The position numbers and the translations under genes are program-made. Below the pieces are notes generated by a model. It had not been told where the DNA came from. It did not search any database and worked only from the letters and a program-made list of their open reading frames with translations. A stretch of DNA of 64,000 nt, taken from NCBI RefSeq assembly GCF_009176975.1, contig NZ_WEZG01000003.1, positions 310,001 to 374,000 on the forward strand. Reading direction: 5' to 3'. Source of the stretch: Aureimonas psammosilenae. Its GTDB lineage: Bacteria; Pseudomonadota; Alphaproteobacteria; Rhizobiales; Rhizobiaceae. Positions 9,490-17,028 of the stretch are shown here, piece by piece (position 1 is the first letter of the stretch; the number at the start of each line of letters is the position of its first letter).

Positions 9490-10473
9490 ATGGGACTTCT
9501 GATCGACGGCGTCTGGCACGATCAATGGTACGATACGAAATCCACCGGCGGCAGCTTCGAGCGCAAGGCTTCGAGCTTTCGCTCCGTCGTGACGGCGGAT
9601 GGCCGGCCGGACGAAGAAGGGCGGCCGACATTTCCGGCGGCGCGCGGGCGCTACCATCTCTACGTTTCCCTCGCCTGCCCCTGGGCGCATCGAACGCTGA
9701 TCTTCCGCACATTGAAGAAACTGGAAGACGCGATCTCGGTTTCGGTCGTGGACTGGCTGATGCTGGACAAAGGCTGGGTCTTCTCCGACCGCGAAGGCAC
9801 GGTGCCGGACGAGGTGAACGGCGCGGAACATCTTTTCGACGTCTACCGGAAGGCCGACCCGCATTATACCGGCCGCGTGACCGTGCCGGTTCTGTGGGAC
9901 AAGGAAACCGGCACGATCGTCAACAACGAGTCGGCGGACATCATCCGCATGTTGAACCGAGCGTTCGACGCTTTCGGCGATGCCTCGCTGGATCTCGCGC
10001 CGGACGACCTTCTGCCCGAGATCGACGCCCTCAACGCGCGCATCTACGACACGGTGAACAACGGCGTTTATCGCTGCGGCTTCGCCACCACCCAGGACGC
10101 CTACGAGAAGCCGTTTCACGCGCTTTTCGAGACGCTGGATTTTCTGGAAGAGCGACTAGCGCGCGGGCGCTACCTTTTCGGCGCGCGGATGACGGAAGCG
10201 GACTGGCGTCTTTTCACCACGTTGATCCGCTTCGACGCCGTTTATCACGGCCATTTCAAATGCAACCTGCGCCGGATCACGGATTACCCGAACCTCTACG
10301 GCTACATGCTCGACCTGTACCAGACGCCGGGCGTGGCCGAGACGGTGAACTTTCGGCACATCAAGGGCCATTACTACGAGAGCCACCGGACGATAAACCC
10401 GACCGGCATCGTCCCGCTCGGCCCCGATCAGGACCTGACACGTCCGCACGGACGCGAAGCGCTTTTCGGCTGA
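9490..10473 (+). CDS. glutathione S-transferase, glutathionyl-hydroquinone reductase (YqjG/ECM4) type
   Basis: This 327-residue Xi-class GST has the diagnostic LACPWAHRTLIF motif near residue 63, whose Cys is the catalytic nucleophile. It also has a VPVLWDKETGTIVNNESADIIRML thioredoxin-fold segment and a C-terminal helical domain ending ESHRTINPTGIVPLGP. Family knowledge: these enzymes reduce glutathionyl-hydroquinones using glutathione. The ATG at 9490 matches the usual N-terminus MGLLIDGVW; earlier in-frame starts are not needed. It is a single gene, convergent with a Nudix gene three bases away. Confidence 0.93.
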   Translation: MGLLIDGVWHDQWYDTKSTGGSFERKASSFRSVVTADGRPDEEGRPTFPAARGRYHLYVSLACPWAHRTLIFRTLKKLEDAISVSVVDWLMLDKGWVFSDREGTVPDEVNGAEHLFDVYRKADPHYTGRVTVPVLWDKETGTIVNNESADIIRMLNRAFDAFGDASLDLAPDDLLPEIDALNARIYDTVNNGVYRCGFATTQDAYEKPFHALFETLDFLEERLARGRYLFGARMTEADWRLFTTLIRFDAVYHGHFKCNLRRITDYPNLYGYMLDLYQTPGVAETVNFRHIKGHYYESHRTINPTGIVPLGPDQDLTRPHGREALFG

Positions 10474-10476
10474 TCG

Positions 10477-10968
10477 CTACCAGTCGGGATGGGGCTCGGC
10501 GCCGTTCAGCAGTTCCTCGATACGCCGCCGCGTCCCTTGCGTCATGTCGGCCGGCAGAGCGTCCGGCGCGAAGAAACCGCTTTCCGCGATCTCACGATCC
10601 GGCACCTTGGGCGTCATCTGCCGCACGAGCGGGCAGTGCATGAAGAGAACGTGATCGCGTGAAAGCGCGCGGCGGTTGAAGTGGACGCTGACGAGGCGCA
10701 GCGGCTCGAGCGCGTCGAGATTGCCCTCTCCGCGCAATTCGCGCTGCCCTCCTTCGGCGACCGTTTCGCCCGGATCGACGCCGCCGCCCGGCAGATACCA
10801 GCCGCTCATATAGGTGTGACGCACAAGAAAGAGCCGGCCCGCTTGGTCGAAAGCGGCGACGCGCACGCCGAGCGTCATGGGCCGCGTCGCGAGGATCGCG
10901 GCGTGGCGCAAGTTTCGCATCGCCTGCGAACCGTCGAGAAGGCGAAGCAGAAGGCTCTTTTCCTTCAC
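10477..10968 (-). CDS. Nudix hydrolase with degenerate Nudix box
   Basis: This 163-residue Nudix-fold protein contains MTLGVRVAAFD, FLVRHTYMSGWYLPGGGVDP and a box reading RELRGEGNL where the family consensus is REUxEExGU. The first Glu of the EE pair is Gly, which removes a usual metal ligand, so activity may be reduced or altered. The start is uncertain. The GTG at 10966-10968 gives the N-terminal length usual for this subgroup, while the ATG at 10918-10920 would give 147 residues. It is divergent from the phosphoesterase gene, only 24 bases away, so the two share a compact promoter region. Confidence 0.8.
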   Translation of the reverse strand: MKEKSLLLRLLDGSQAMRNLRHAAILATRPMTLGVRVAAFDQAGRLFLVRHTYMSGWYLPGGGVDPGETVAEGGQRELRGEGNLDALEPLRLVSVHFNRRALSRDHVLFMHCPLVRQMTPKVPDREIAESGFFAPDALPADMTQGTRRRIEELLNGAEPHPDW

Positions 10969-10992
10969 CCCTGATCGGCTAGATGTCGGGAT

Positions 10993-11943
10993 ATGTTCCG
11001 GCTTGCCCATATCTCCGACATCCATCTTGGCCCCCTCCCGGCGCTGTCGCTTCGGCAGCTCGTCTCGAAACGGGCGATGGGCTACTATAACTGGCAGCGA
11101 AACCGAAAAAAGATGATGTTCGGCGAAACCCTGCTTTCGCTGACATCCGACATGCGGGCCCATAAGCCCGACCACGTCTGCGTCACGGGCGACCTCGTCA
11201 ACCTCGCCACCAGCCAGGAAATCGTGGCGGCCGGGGTCTGGCTGAAGGAACTGGGGGCCGCCAAAGACGTGTCGGTCGTTCCCGGCAATCACGACGCCTA
11301 TGTGCCGGGTGCCCTCAAGAAGGTCTGCTCCGAATGGCACGACTACATGGTGGGCGACAATCCGTCGGCGGCGATCGGCCAGATGTTCCCCTATGTCCGC
11401 CTGCGCGGCCCCGTGGCCATCTTCGGCGTGTCCTCGGCCGAAGCCACCGCGCCCTTCTTCGCGACCGGCACCTTCAAACGCGGACAGGCCTTGGCGCTCG
11501 CCCGGATGCTGACCGCCTGCCGCGCGACGGGGCATTTCTGCGTCGTCATGATCCACCATCCGCCGGTCGCCAACTCGACATCCTGGCATAAGCGATTGAT
11601 CGGCAAGCAGTATTTCTGGAAGGTCATCCGCGACGCGGGCGCCGACCTCGTTCTCCACGGCCATACCCATCTCGATACGCTCTACTGGATCGCGGGACAG
11701 AACGGGCTCGTGCCGGTGGTGGGCGTGCCTTCGGCCAGCCAGAACGCCGGCAGCGAAAAGCCGGCGGCTCGGTACAATCTCTTCGAGATCGACGGCGAAC
11801 CCGGCGCGTGGAGCCTGACGCACCGCGAGCGCGGACTGAAAGCCGATGGCAGCGGCATCGACTGGATTCGCGAACGCCAGCTCTTTTCCAACGGCGAGGC
11901 CGTCGATACGCGCGACCGCGTGGACGCCAAGCCGGCCGCCTGA
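10993..11943 (+). CDS. calcineurin-like metallophosphoesterase
   Basis: This 316-residue protein shows all five metal-site blocks of the calcineurin-like family in order: SDIHLG (Asp9, His11), VTGDLVN, VPGNHD, MIHHPP and LHGHTH. It lacks a signal peptide and membrane segments, so it is cytosolic. Family members hydrolyse phosphomono- or diesters, including cyclic nucleotides and UDP-diacylglucosamine; the substrate here cannot be told. An unusual insert (MGYYNWQRNRKKMMFGE) follows the first motif, as in many rhizobial members. It is transcribed divergently from the Nudix gene and is followed 47 bases later by benE. Confidence 0.9.
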   Translation: MFRLAHISDIHLGPLPALSLRQLVSKRAMGYYNWQRNRKKMMFGETLLSLTSDMRAHKPDHVCVTGDLVNLATSQEIVAAGVWLKELGAAKDVSVVPGNHDAYVPGALKKVCSEWHDYMVGDNPSAAIGQMFPYVRLRGPVAIFGVSSAEATAPFFATGTFKRGQALALARMLTACRATGHFCVVMIHHPPVANSTSWHKRLIGKQYFWKVIRDAGADLVLHGHTHLDTLYWIAGQNGLVPVVGVPSASQNAGSEKPAARYNLFEIDGEPGAWSLTHRERGLKADGSGIDWIRERQLFSNGEAVDTRDRVDAKPAA

Positions 11944-11990
11944 CCCCGATTCCGGTTTGCCGCAAGCCCGCCGCCGTTTAATGCGGAAAG

Positions 11991-13220
11991 ATGCGCGCTT
12001 CACCACCCCTGCCCGCCGTCAGCGCCGGTTTGCTGGCGGCCTTCATCGGCTTCACCAGTTCCTTTTCCGTCGTGCTCCAGGGTTTGGTCGGCGTTGGAGC
12101 GAGTCAGGCCGAGGCGGCGTCCGGGCTGATGGCCCTTTCCGTCGCCATGGGACTGTGCGGCGTTTATCTCAGCGTCCGCACCCGGATGCCGATCTCGGTC
12201 GCCTGGTCGACCCCGGGCGCGGCGCTTCTGGCGGGAGCCGGGCTGCCGCAGGGCGGTTTTTCCACGGCCGTCGGCGCGTTTCTCGTGGCCGCGCTTCTGG
12301 TCGTGCTCGCCGGGGCGGTTCGCCCGCTCGGGCGGTTGATCGCGGCTATTCCGGCCTCGATCGCCAATGCCATGCTCGCCGGCATCATCTTCGCACTATG
12401 CCTCGCGCCGGTGAGAGCCATCGCGGCGGAGCCTATAGCGGGGCTCGCGATCCTCCTCGCCTGGATGGTCGTCGGGCGCATCCGCCGCCTTCTCGCCGTA
12501 CCGGCCGCGGCCCTGGTGGCGATCGCCGCCATTCTTCTGACGAAGGGTGCGCCGATGGCCTCGGCCGCGCTCCTTCCGCATCCGGTTTTCGTTATGCCGA
12601 GTTTCGACTGGCAGGCGACGATCGGCATCGCGCTGCCGCTCTTTCTCGTGACCATGGCTTCGCAGAACATCCCGGGTCTTGCGATCCTGAAGATCAACGG
12701 GTTCCAGCCCCCGGCCGGCCTCGCCTTCATGACGACCGGCCTGTTCTCCGCCCTCGCCGTGCCGTTCGGCGGCCATGCCGTCAATCTCGCGGCGATCACG
12801 GCGGCGATCTGTGCGGGCGAGGAAGCGGGACCCGACCGCGCGGAGCGCTGGTGGGCCGGCGTCGTTTCGGGCTTCGCCTATGTGGTGTTCGGGCTTCTGG
12901 CCGGCATCGTCACCGCCTTCGCCAGCTTGTCGCCGCTTTTGATTCAGGCGGCGGCCGGATTGGCGCTTGTGGGCGCTTTGTCGGCTTCCCTCCACGCGGC
13001 GACAAGCGTCGCGGAAGAGCGCAACGCGGCAGCCCTCACCTTTCTGACAACGGCGTCCGGCATCGCATTCCTCGGCATCAGCGCGCCGTTCTGGGGCTTG
13101 GCCGCCGGGACGGCGATGCTGCTTCTTGAACGGTTCCGCCGGATGCCGGCCGTCGCCGCGCCGAAGTCAGTGGAGCCAGTGCTGAAAACCGAGCCCCAGC
13201 CGGTGCCGGGTTCGATCTAG
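11991..13220 (+). CDS. benE: BenE family benzoate/aromatic acid transporter
   Basis: This 409-residue polytopic protein has about eleven hydrophobic segments and the BenE pattern: FIGFTSSFSVVLQGL near the start, RMPISVAWSTPGAALL around residues 63-78, and FGGHAVNLAAITAAICAG in the second half. BenE transporters import benzoate with protons across the inner membrane. No benzoate catabolic genes lie nearby, so the substrate may be another aromatic or weak acid. The stop overlaps the convergent unknown gene by four bases. Confidence 0.88.
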   Translation: MRASPPLPAVSAGLLAAFIGFTSSFSVVLQGLVGVGASQAEAASGLMALSVAMGLCGVYLSVRTRMPISVAWSTPGAALLAGAGLPQGGFSTAVGAFLVAALLVVLAGAVRPLGRLIAAIPASIANAMLAGIIFALCLAPVRAIAAEPIAGLAILLAWMVVGRIRRLLAVPAAALVAIAAILLTKGAPMASAALLPHPVFVMPSFDWQATIGIALPLFLVTMASQNIPGLAILKINGFQPPAGLAFMTTGLFSALAVPFGGHAVNLAAITAAICAGEEAGPDRAERWWAGVVSGFAYVVFGLLAGIVTAFASLSPLLIQAAAGLALVGALSASLHAATSVAEERNAAALTFLTTASGIAFLGISAPFWGLAAGTAMLLLERFRRMPAVAAPKSVEPVLKTEPQPVPGSI

Positions 13221-13822
13221 CGGATCGCGAAACCGCGCAGCGTGGCGATGGCGAAGAGGACACCGGCGCCGATCACGATGCCGATCAAAAGCCATGACAA
13301 GGCGAACGGAAGGCCGGCATTGCGCGCCGAAGCCCGTTCACGGATCGGTTCGTCCGCCATGGACGCCATGGGCAGTGGGCGCGACACTCCACTGAGACGA
13401 TCCACCTCGGCGAAGGCCTTTTCGCGTTCCACGATGCGCTCGGCGATGTAGCTCGTCACGCGATCCGCGACGACATGGAGGTCGCTCGACTCGGCCAGCG
13501 TGATCCGGCCGATCCGCGTTTCGCGCACGAAGCGGTAGGTGCGGCGATCCCGCGCCATGGTCACATGGGCGGTGCCGTCGATCCAGTAGCGCGGCTGCGG
13601 GCCGCCGGAGATCGAGAAGTCGAAGAAGTCGTCGCTGGCGGGAATGTCGTCCACGACGCTTTGCATCGCCTCCGCGAGGATCTCCAGCCGCGCGCGATCC
13701 GCTTCGCGGATGTCGACGACGATGTCGCTGCGATGGGCGGCGGCGATCTTGGCCGCACGGACCGCGTCCGCCAGCCGTCTCGTCCCCGTCAGCGGCGAAA
13801 CATTGTCCTTGCCGTCACCCAT
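13217..13822 (-). CDS. conserved unknown protein with C-terminal membrane anchor
   Basis: I do not recognise a named domain in this 201-residue protein. It is mostly soluble, with many charged residues, and contains a mixed strand/helix part (RYWIDGTAHVTMARDRRTYR). One strong hydrophobic helix near residues 172-194 (LPFALSWLLIGIVIGAGVLF) leaves a short tail, so it is probably tail-anchored in the inner membrane facing the cytoplasm. Codon use matches the neighbours, which supports a real gene. It is 134 bases downstream of leuA in the same direction, with a 10-bp hairpin between them. Confidence 0.7.
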   Translation of the reverse strand: MGDGKDNVSPLTGTRRLADAVRAAKIAAAHRSDIVVDIREADRARLEILAEAMQSVVDDIPASDDFFDFSISGGPQPRYWIDGTAHVTMARDRRTYRFVRETRIGRITLAESSDLHVVADRVTSYIAERIVEREKAFAEVDRLSGVSRPLPMASMADEPIRERASARNAGLPFALSWLLIGIVIGAGVLFAIATLRGFAIR

Positions 13823-13904
13823 CTCGACCGTTGATCCCTCGCAAACCCGTTCCGCCGTTCTTTCCTATCTTCCCCGTCGCCGCAACAGGCCGCAAGGGGA
13901 GAGA

Positions 13905-13929
13905 ACGGTCATGCAACAGGCATGACCGT
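13905..13929 (-). terminator. perfect 10-bp hairpin downstream of leuA
   Basis: ACGGTCATGC and its exact reverse complement GCATGACCGT are separated by five bases. On the minus strand it lies 28 bases after the leuA stop and is followed by a pyrimidine stretch (TCTCTCC) rather than a true T run. It is probably a weak terminator or a 3'-end stabilising structure for leuA. Confidence 0.5.
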
Positions 13930-13956
13930 GGAAATCGCGTAAGATCGTCAACCGCC

Positions 13957-15681
13957 TCAGGAAACGGACGGGTTGGACGAGAGTATGCGGTTCGCCGCCG
14001 CCACGATCGCCCGGAGCGACGCGGTGGTGGCGTTCTGGTCGATGCCGGCGCCGAAGGCCCGCCCGCCGGCATGCTCGACCTCCATATAGGCGATGGCCTT
14101 GGCGTTGGAGCCGCGCTGGAGCGAGTGTTCCGAATAGTCGGCGACCGAAAGCTCGACGCCCAAATGCCGCGATAAGGCGTCGATGAAGCCGTCGATGGCG
14201 CCGGTGCCTTTGCCCTCGACCACGATCTCGCGCCCGCTGTCGCGGATCGTCGCTTCCACGACGCGCGAGCCCTTCTCGGGACCGGCCTTGGTGATGTGCT
14301 CGACATAGGAAACGCGCGCATCCGGCTGGTCGACATATTCGGCCATGAAGCGGTCGTGGATGCGGCTCGCCGGCATCTCGACGCCTTCATCGTCGGTGAT
14401 CTTCTGGATCGCCTCGCGGAACTCGATCTGCAGATTGCGTGGCAGGTTCAGCCCGTAATCGGCCTGGAGCACATAGGCGATGCCGCCCTTGCCGGACTGC
14501 GAGTTGATGCGGATGATCGCCTCGTAGGAGCGCCCGACATCCTTCGGATCGATCGGCAGGTAGGGCACTTCCCAGAGCGGCGAATTGGCCGTGGCGCGCG
14601 CCTTCATGCCCTTGTTGATGGCGTCCTGGTGGGAGCCGGAAAAGGCCGTGTAGACGAGTTCGCCGACATAGGGATGGCGCTCGGGAATGGCGAGTTTGTT
14701 GCAATATTCATAGACTTCGCGGATCTCGTTGATGTCCGAGATGTCGAGACCGGGATCGACGCCTTGCGTGAAGAGATTCAGCGCGAGGGTCACGAGATCG
14801 ACGTTGCCGGTGCGCTCGCCATTGCCGAAGAGCGTGCCTTCCACGCGATCCGCGCCGGCCAGGAGCCCCAGTTCGGTCGCCGCGATCGCCGTGCCGCGAT
14901 CGTTGTGCGGATGCAGCGAGATGATCAGGTTCTCACGGTTGTCGAGATTGCGGCACATCCATTCGATCTGGTCGGCATGGACGTTCGGCGTCGACATCTC
15001 CACCGTCGCCGGCAAGTTGATGATGAGCTTGTTATCGGGTGTCGGCCGGACGATCTCGATCACTGCGTTGCAGATCTCGGCCGCGTAATCCAGTTCGGTG
15101 CCGGTGAAGCTTTCCGGGGAATACTGGAAGCGGTATCCGCCCCCGGCCTTGGCGGCCATGTCGGTGATCATCTTGGCGGCGTCCGTCGCGATGTCGCGAA
15201 TGCCGGCGCGATCCTTGGCGAAGACGACCCGCCGCTGCAACTCGGAGGTCGAGTTGTAGAAATGGACGATCGGACGGTGCGCGCCCTCCAGGCTCTCGAA
15301 GGTGCGGCGGATCAGTTCGGGCCGGCACTGCACCAGCACCTGCAACGAAACGTCCTCGGCCACCTCGCCCTTCTCGACGCACCAGCGGGCGAAGTCGAAA
15401 TCGGTCTGCGAGGCCGAAGGAAAGCCGATTTCGATCTCCTTGAAGTTCATCGCCTTCAGGAGCCGGAAGAAGCGCTCCTTCTTGTCCTGGCCCATCGGGT
15501 CGACAAGCGCCTGGTTGCCGTCGCGCAGATCGACGGAACACCAGATCGGCGGCGTCTCGATCGCCTTCGCGGGCCATGTGCGATCGGAAAGATCGAGGGT
15601 CGGATAGGGCCGGTACTTCTGCGCCGCGGACGGCATGGTACGGGCGGACGCGTGGTTTGCGCGCGTGGATACGGCGGACAT
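13957..15681 (-). CDS. leuA: 2-isopropylmalate synthase
   Basis: This 574-residue long-form LeuA catalyses the first committed step of leucine synthesis, acetyl-CoA plus 2-oxoisovalerate to 2-isopropylmalate. The catalytic barrel shows DLRDGNQALVDPMG near residue 51, GFPSASQTDFDFAR, and the metal-binding HPHNDRGTA. The C-terminal third carries the allosteric domain (VSYVEHITKAGPEKGSRVVEATIRDSG-type stretch), ending with TTASLRAIVAAAN. The ATG at 15681 is preferred over the GTG at 15693. The upstream 345 bases hold a Leu-rich small reading frame and a G+C-rich hairpin that could be a leader. Confidence 0.95.
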   Translation of the reverse strand: MSAVSTRANHASARTMPSAAQKYRPYPTLDLSDRTWPAKAIETPPIWCSVDLRDGNQALVDPMGQDKKERFFRLLKAMNFKEIEIGFPSASQTDFDFARWCVEKGEVAEDVSLQVLVQCRPELIRRTFESLEGAHRPIVHFYNSTSELQRRVVFAKDRAGIRDIATDAAKMITDMAAKAGGGYRFQYSPESFTGTELDYAAEICNAVIEIVRPTPDNKLIINLPATVEMSTPNVHADQIEWMCRNLDNRENLIISLHPHNDRGTAIAATELGLLAGADRVEGTLFGNGERTGNVDLVTLALNLFTQGVDPGLDISDINEIREVYEYCNKLAIPERHPYVGELVYTAFSGSHQDAINKGMKARATANSPLWEVPYLPIDPKDVGRSYEAIIRINSQSGKGGIAYVLQADYGLNLPRNLQIEFREAIQKITDDEGVEMPASRIHDRFMAEYVDQPDARVSYVEHITKAGPEKGSRVVEATIRDSGREIVVEGKGTGAIDGFIDALSRHLGVELSVADYSEHSLQRGSNAKAIAYMEVEHAGGRAFGAGIDQNATTASLRAIVAAANRILSSNPSVS

Positions 15682-15815
15682 GATGGTTCGCACCTTCAGC
15701 TCTTCGACCGAATGCCGGCTGCACGCGCCATATCAGCGCGGCCAAGCCCGGTCATCCGGAAATCATCGGAAATTGTGAAGCCGAAGGAGCAGGTAGCGCT
15801 TGAAGGCAAAGCCGC

Positions 15816-15844
15816 GGGGCGCCGGTTCGACCGCCGGACGCCCC
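15816..15844 (-). promoter_or_regulatory. G+C-rich hairpin in the leuA leader region
   Basis: GGGGCGCCGG and CCGGACGCCCC form a stem of ten pairs with one bulged base and an 8-9 base loop. It lies just after the stop of the Leu-rich small reading frame and about 135 bases before leuA on the minus strand. There is no T run, so it is not a classical terminator; it may be part of an attenuation or translational control leader. The rest of the 15682-16026 gap shows nothing else I can name. Confidence 0.35.
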
Positions 15845-15849
15845 TTCGA

Positions 15850-15978
15850 TCAACGGGTCCGACGGCCGCGGCTAAGCACGCGAAGAAGGATCGGGCGCGG
15901 ACGCGCCGCACGCACCTGCGCAAGACCGGTCGCGAGAACCAGACTCAAGGCGGCGAGAAGGGCGGCTGTCGTAAACAT
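15850..15978 (-). CDS. candidate 42-codon Leu-rich small protein or leader peptide upstream of leuA
   Basis: An open frame of 42 codons starts at the ATG at 15976-15978 and stops with TGA at 15850-15852. The first 22 residues (MFTTAALLAALSLVLATGLA) look like a signal sequence or membrane helix. The end contains ILLRVLSRGRR, with Ile, Leu and Val codons close together just before a hairpin, as expected of a branched-chain amino acid leader. No clear ribosome site is visible. It could be a small exported protein, a leuA leader peptide or a chance frame. Confidence 0.3.
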   Translation of the reverse strand: MFTTAALLAALSLVLATGLAQVRAARPRPILLRVLSRGRRTR

Positions 15979-16026
15979 GAATCACAAGTTACCGCATTTG
16001 CCGCCCCAGGCAAGGGCCTTAGAAGC

Positions 16027-16929
16027 CTAAACTACCGGAACGCCGGTCTGCTTGATCTCCTGCTCCGGCTCCACGTGGATCTGGACCGTGGCCGCCTCGA
16101 ACTCGGCTTCCAGCGCCGCTTCGATGCGGTCGCAGATATCGTGTGCGTCGCCGACCGTCATGGCTTCGGGAACCACCATGTGGAACTCGATGAAGGTTGC
16201 CCGGCCGGCGAGTCGGGTCCGGAGGTCGTGCACTTCGAGCGCACCCTGCGCATTGGCCGAGATGATGGTTCGCGCCCGCTCCTCGTCCGTCGGCTCCATC
16301 GCCTGATCGAGAAGGCCGCTCAGTGAGGACGTCACGACCTTCCATCCTTCGAAAAGGATGTTCACCGCCACGAGGGCCGCCAAAAGCGGATCGAGCCAAA
16401 GCCAACCCGTCACGGTCGCCAGCGCCAAGCCCGCGACGACGCCGACCGAGGTGACGACATCGGCCATCAGGTGCCGACCATCGGCGGAAAAGGCGGGGGA
16501 GCGCTTTTCGCGCCCGAGCCGGATCAGCCGGACGGCCCAAACGAGGTTGATCGCCGTGGCGAAGGCGTTGATCGCGATGCCGATCATCGGTGCGTTGAGG
16601 TCGCGCGGCGTTTGGAAGGCGTGCCACGCTTCGCGCAGGATGAGGAGCGCGGCGACGACGATCAGCACGCCCTCCACCACCGCAGAGAAATATTCCGCCT
16701 TGTGGTGGCCGAAGGGGTGGTCCTTGTCGGCCGGGCGATGGCTGACTTCCAGCGCCCAGAAGGCGACTGCCGCCGCCACGACGTTGACGACCGATTCCAG
16801 CGCATCGGAATAAAGCGCCGCCGAGCCGGTCATGGCATAGGCGGCGTATTTCACGCCGAGAACGACGATGGCGATCGCGATCGAAATCGATGCGACACGC
16901 CTCGTCGCCTTCAGGTTTTCGCTGTTCAT
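16027..16929 (-). CDS. cation diffusion facilitator (CDF) transporter
   Basis: This 300-residue CDF-family exporter has six hydrophobic segments, with metal-site motifs in helix 2 (SDALESVVN) and helix 5 (HLMADVVTS). The conserved DHPFGHHKAEYFSA joins helices 2 and 3. The cytoplasmic C-terminal domain ends in a ferredoxin-like part (IQIHVEPE). CDF dimers exchange Zn2+, Fe2+, Co2+ or Mn2+ for protons; the pattern SDALE/HLMAD(V) suits Zn/Fe/Mn subgroups, but the metal cannot be assigned. It stands alone between leuA and trpE(G), all on the minus strand. Confidence 0.9.
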   Translation of the reverse strand: MNSENLKATRRVASISIAIAIVVLGVKYAAYAMTGSAALYSDALESVVNVVAAAVAFWALEVSHRPADKDHPFGHHKAEYFSAVVEGVLIVVAALLILREAWHAFQTPRDLNAPMIGIAINAFATAINLVWAVRLIRLGREKRSPAFSADGRHLMADVVTSVGVVAGLALATVTGWLWLDPLLAALVAVNILFEGWKVVTSSLSGLLDQAMEPTDEERARTIISANAQGALEVHDLRTRLAGRATFIEFHMVVPEAMTVGDAHDICDRIEAALEAEFEAATVQIHVEPEQEIKQTGVPVV

Positions 16930-16955
16930 CGGCTATGAGCCCCTTGAAACTCTTC

Positions 16956-16981
16956 GGGCGGCGCATCCCCATGCGCCGCCC
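16956..16981 (-). terminator. 11-bp perfect hairpin after trpE(G)
   Basis: GGGCGGCGCAT and ATGCGCCGCCC flank a CCCC loop (on the minus strand GGGG). It lies 48 bases after the trpE(G) stop and 26 bases before the CDF start, so it should end or stabilise the trp transcript. The downstream bases (GAAGAGTTTC) are only weakly T-rich. Confidence 0.55.
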
Positions 16982-17028
16982 GCTCGTCTGCGTAATGATC
17001 TGGCGCCGAGGCGCAACCTCTGATCGCG

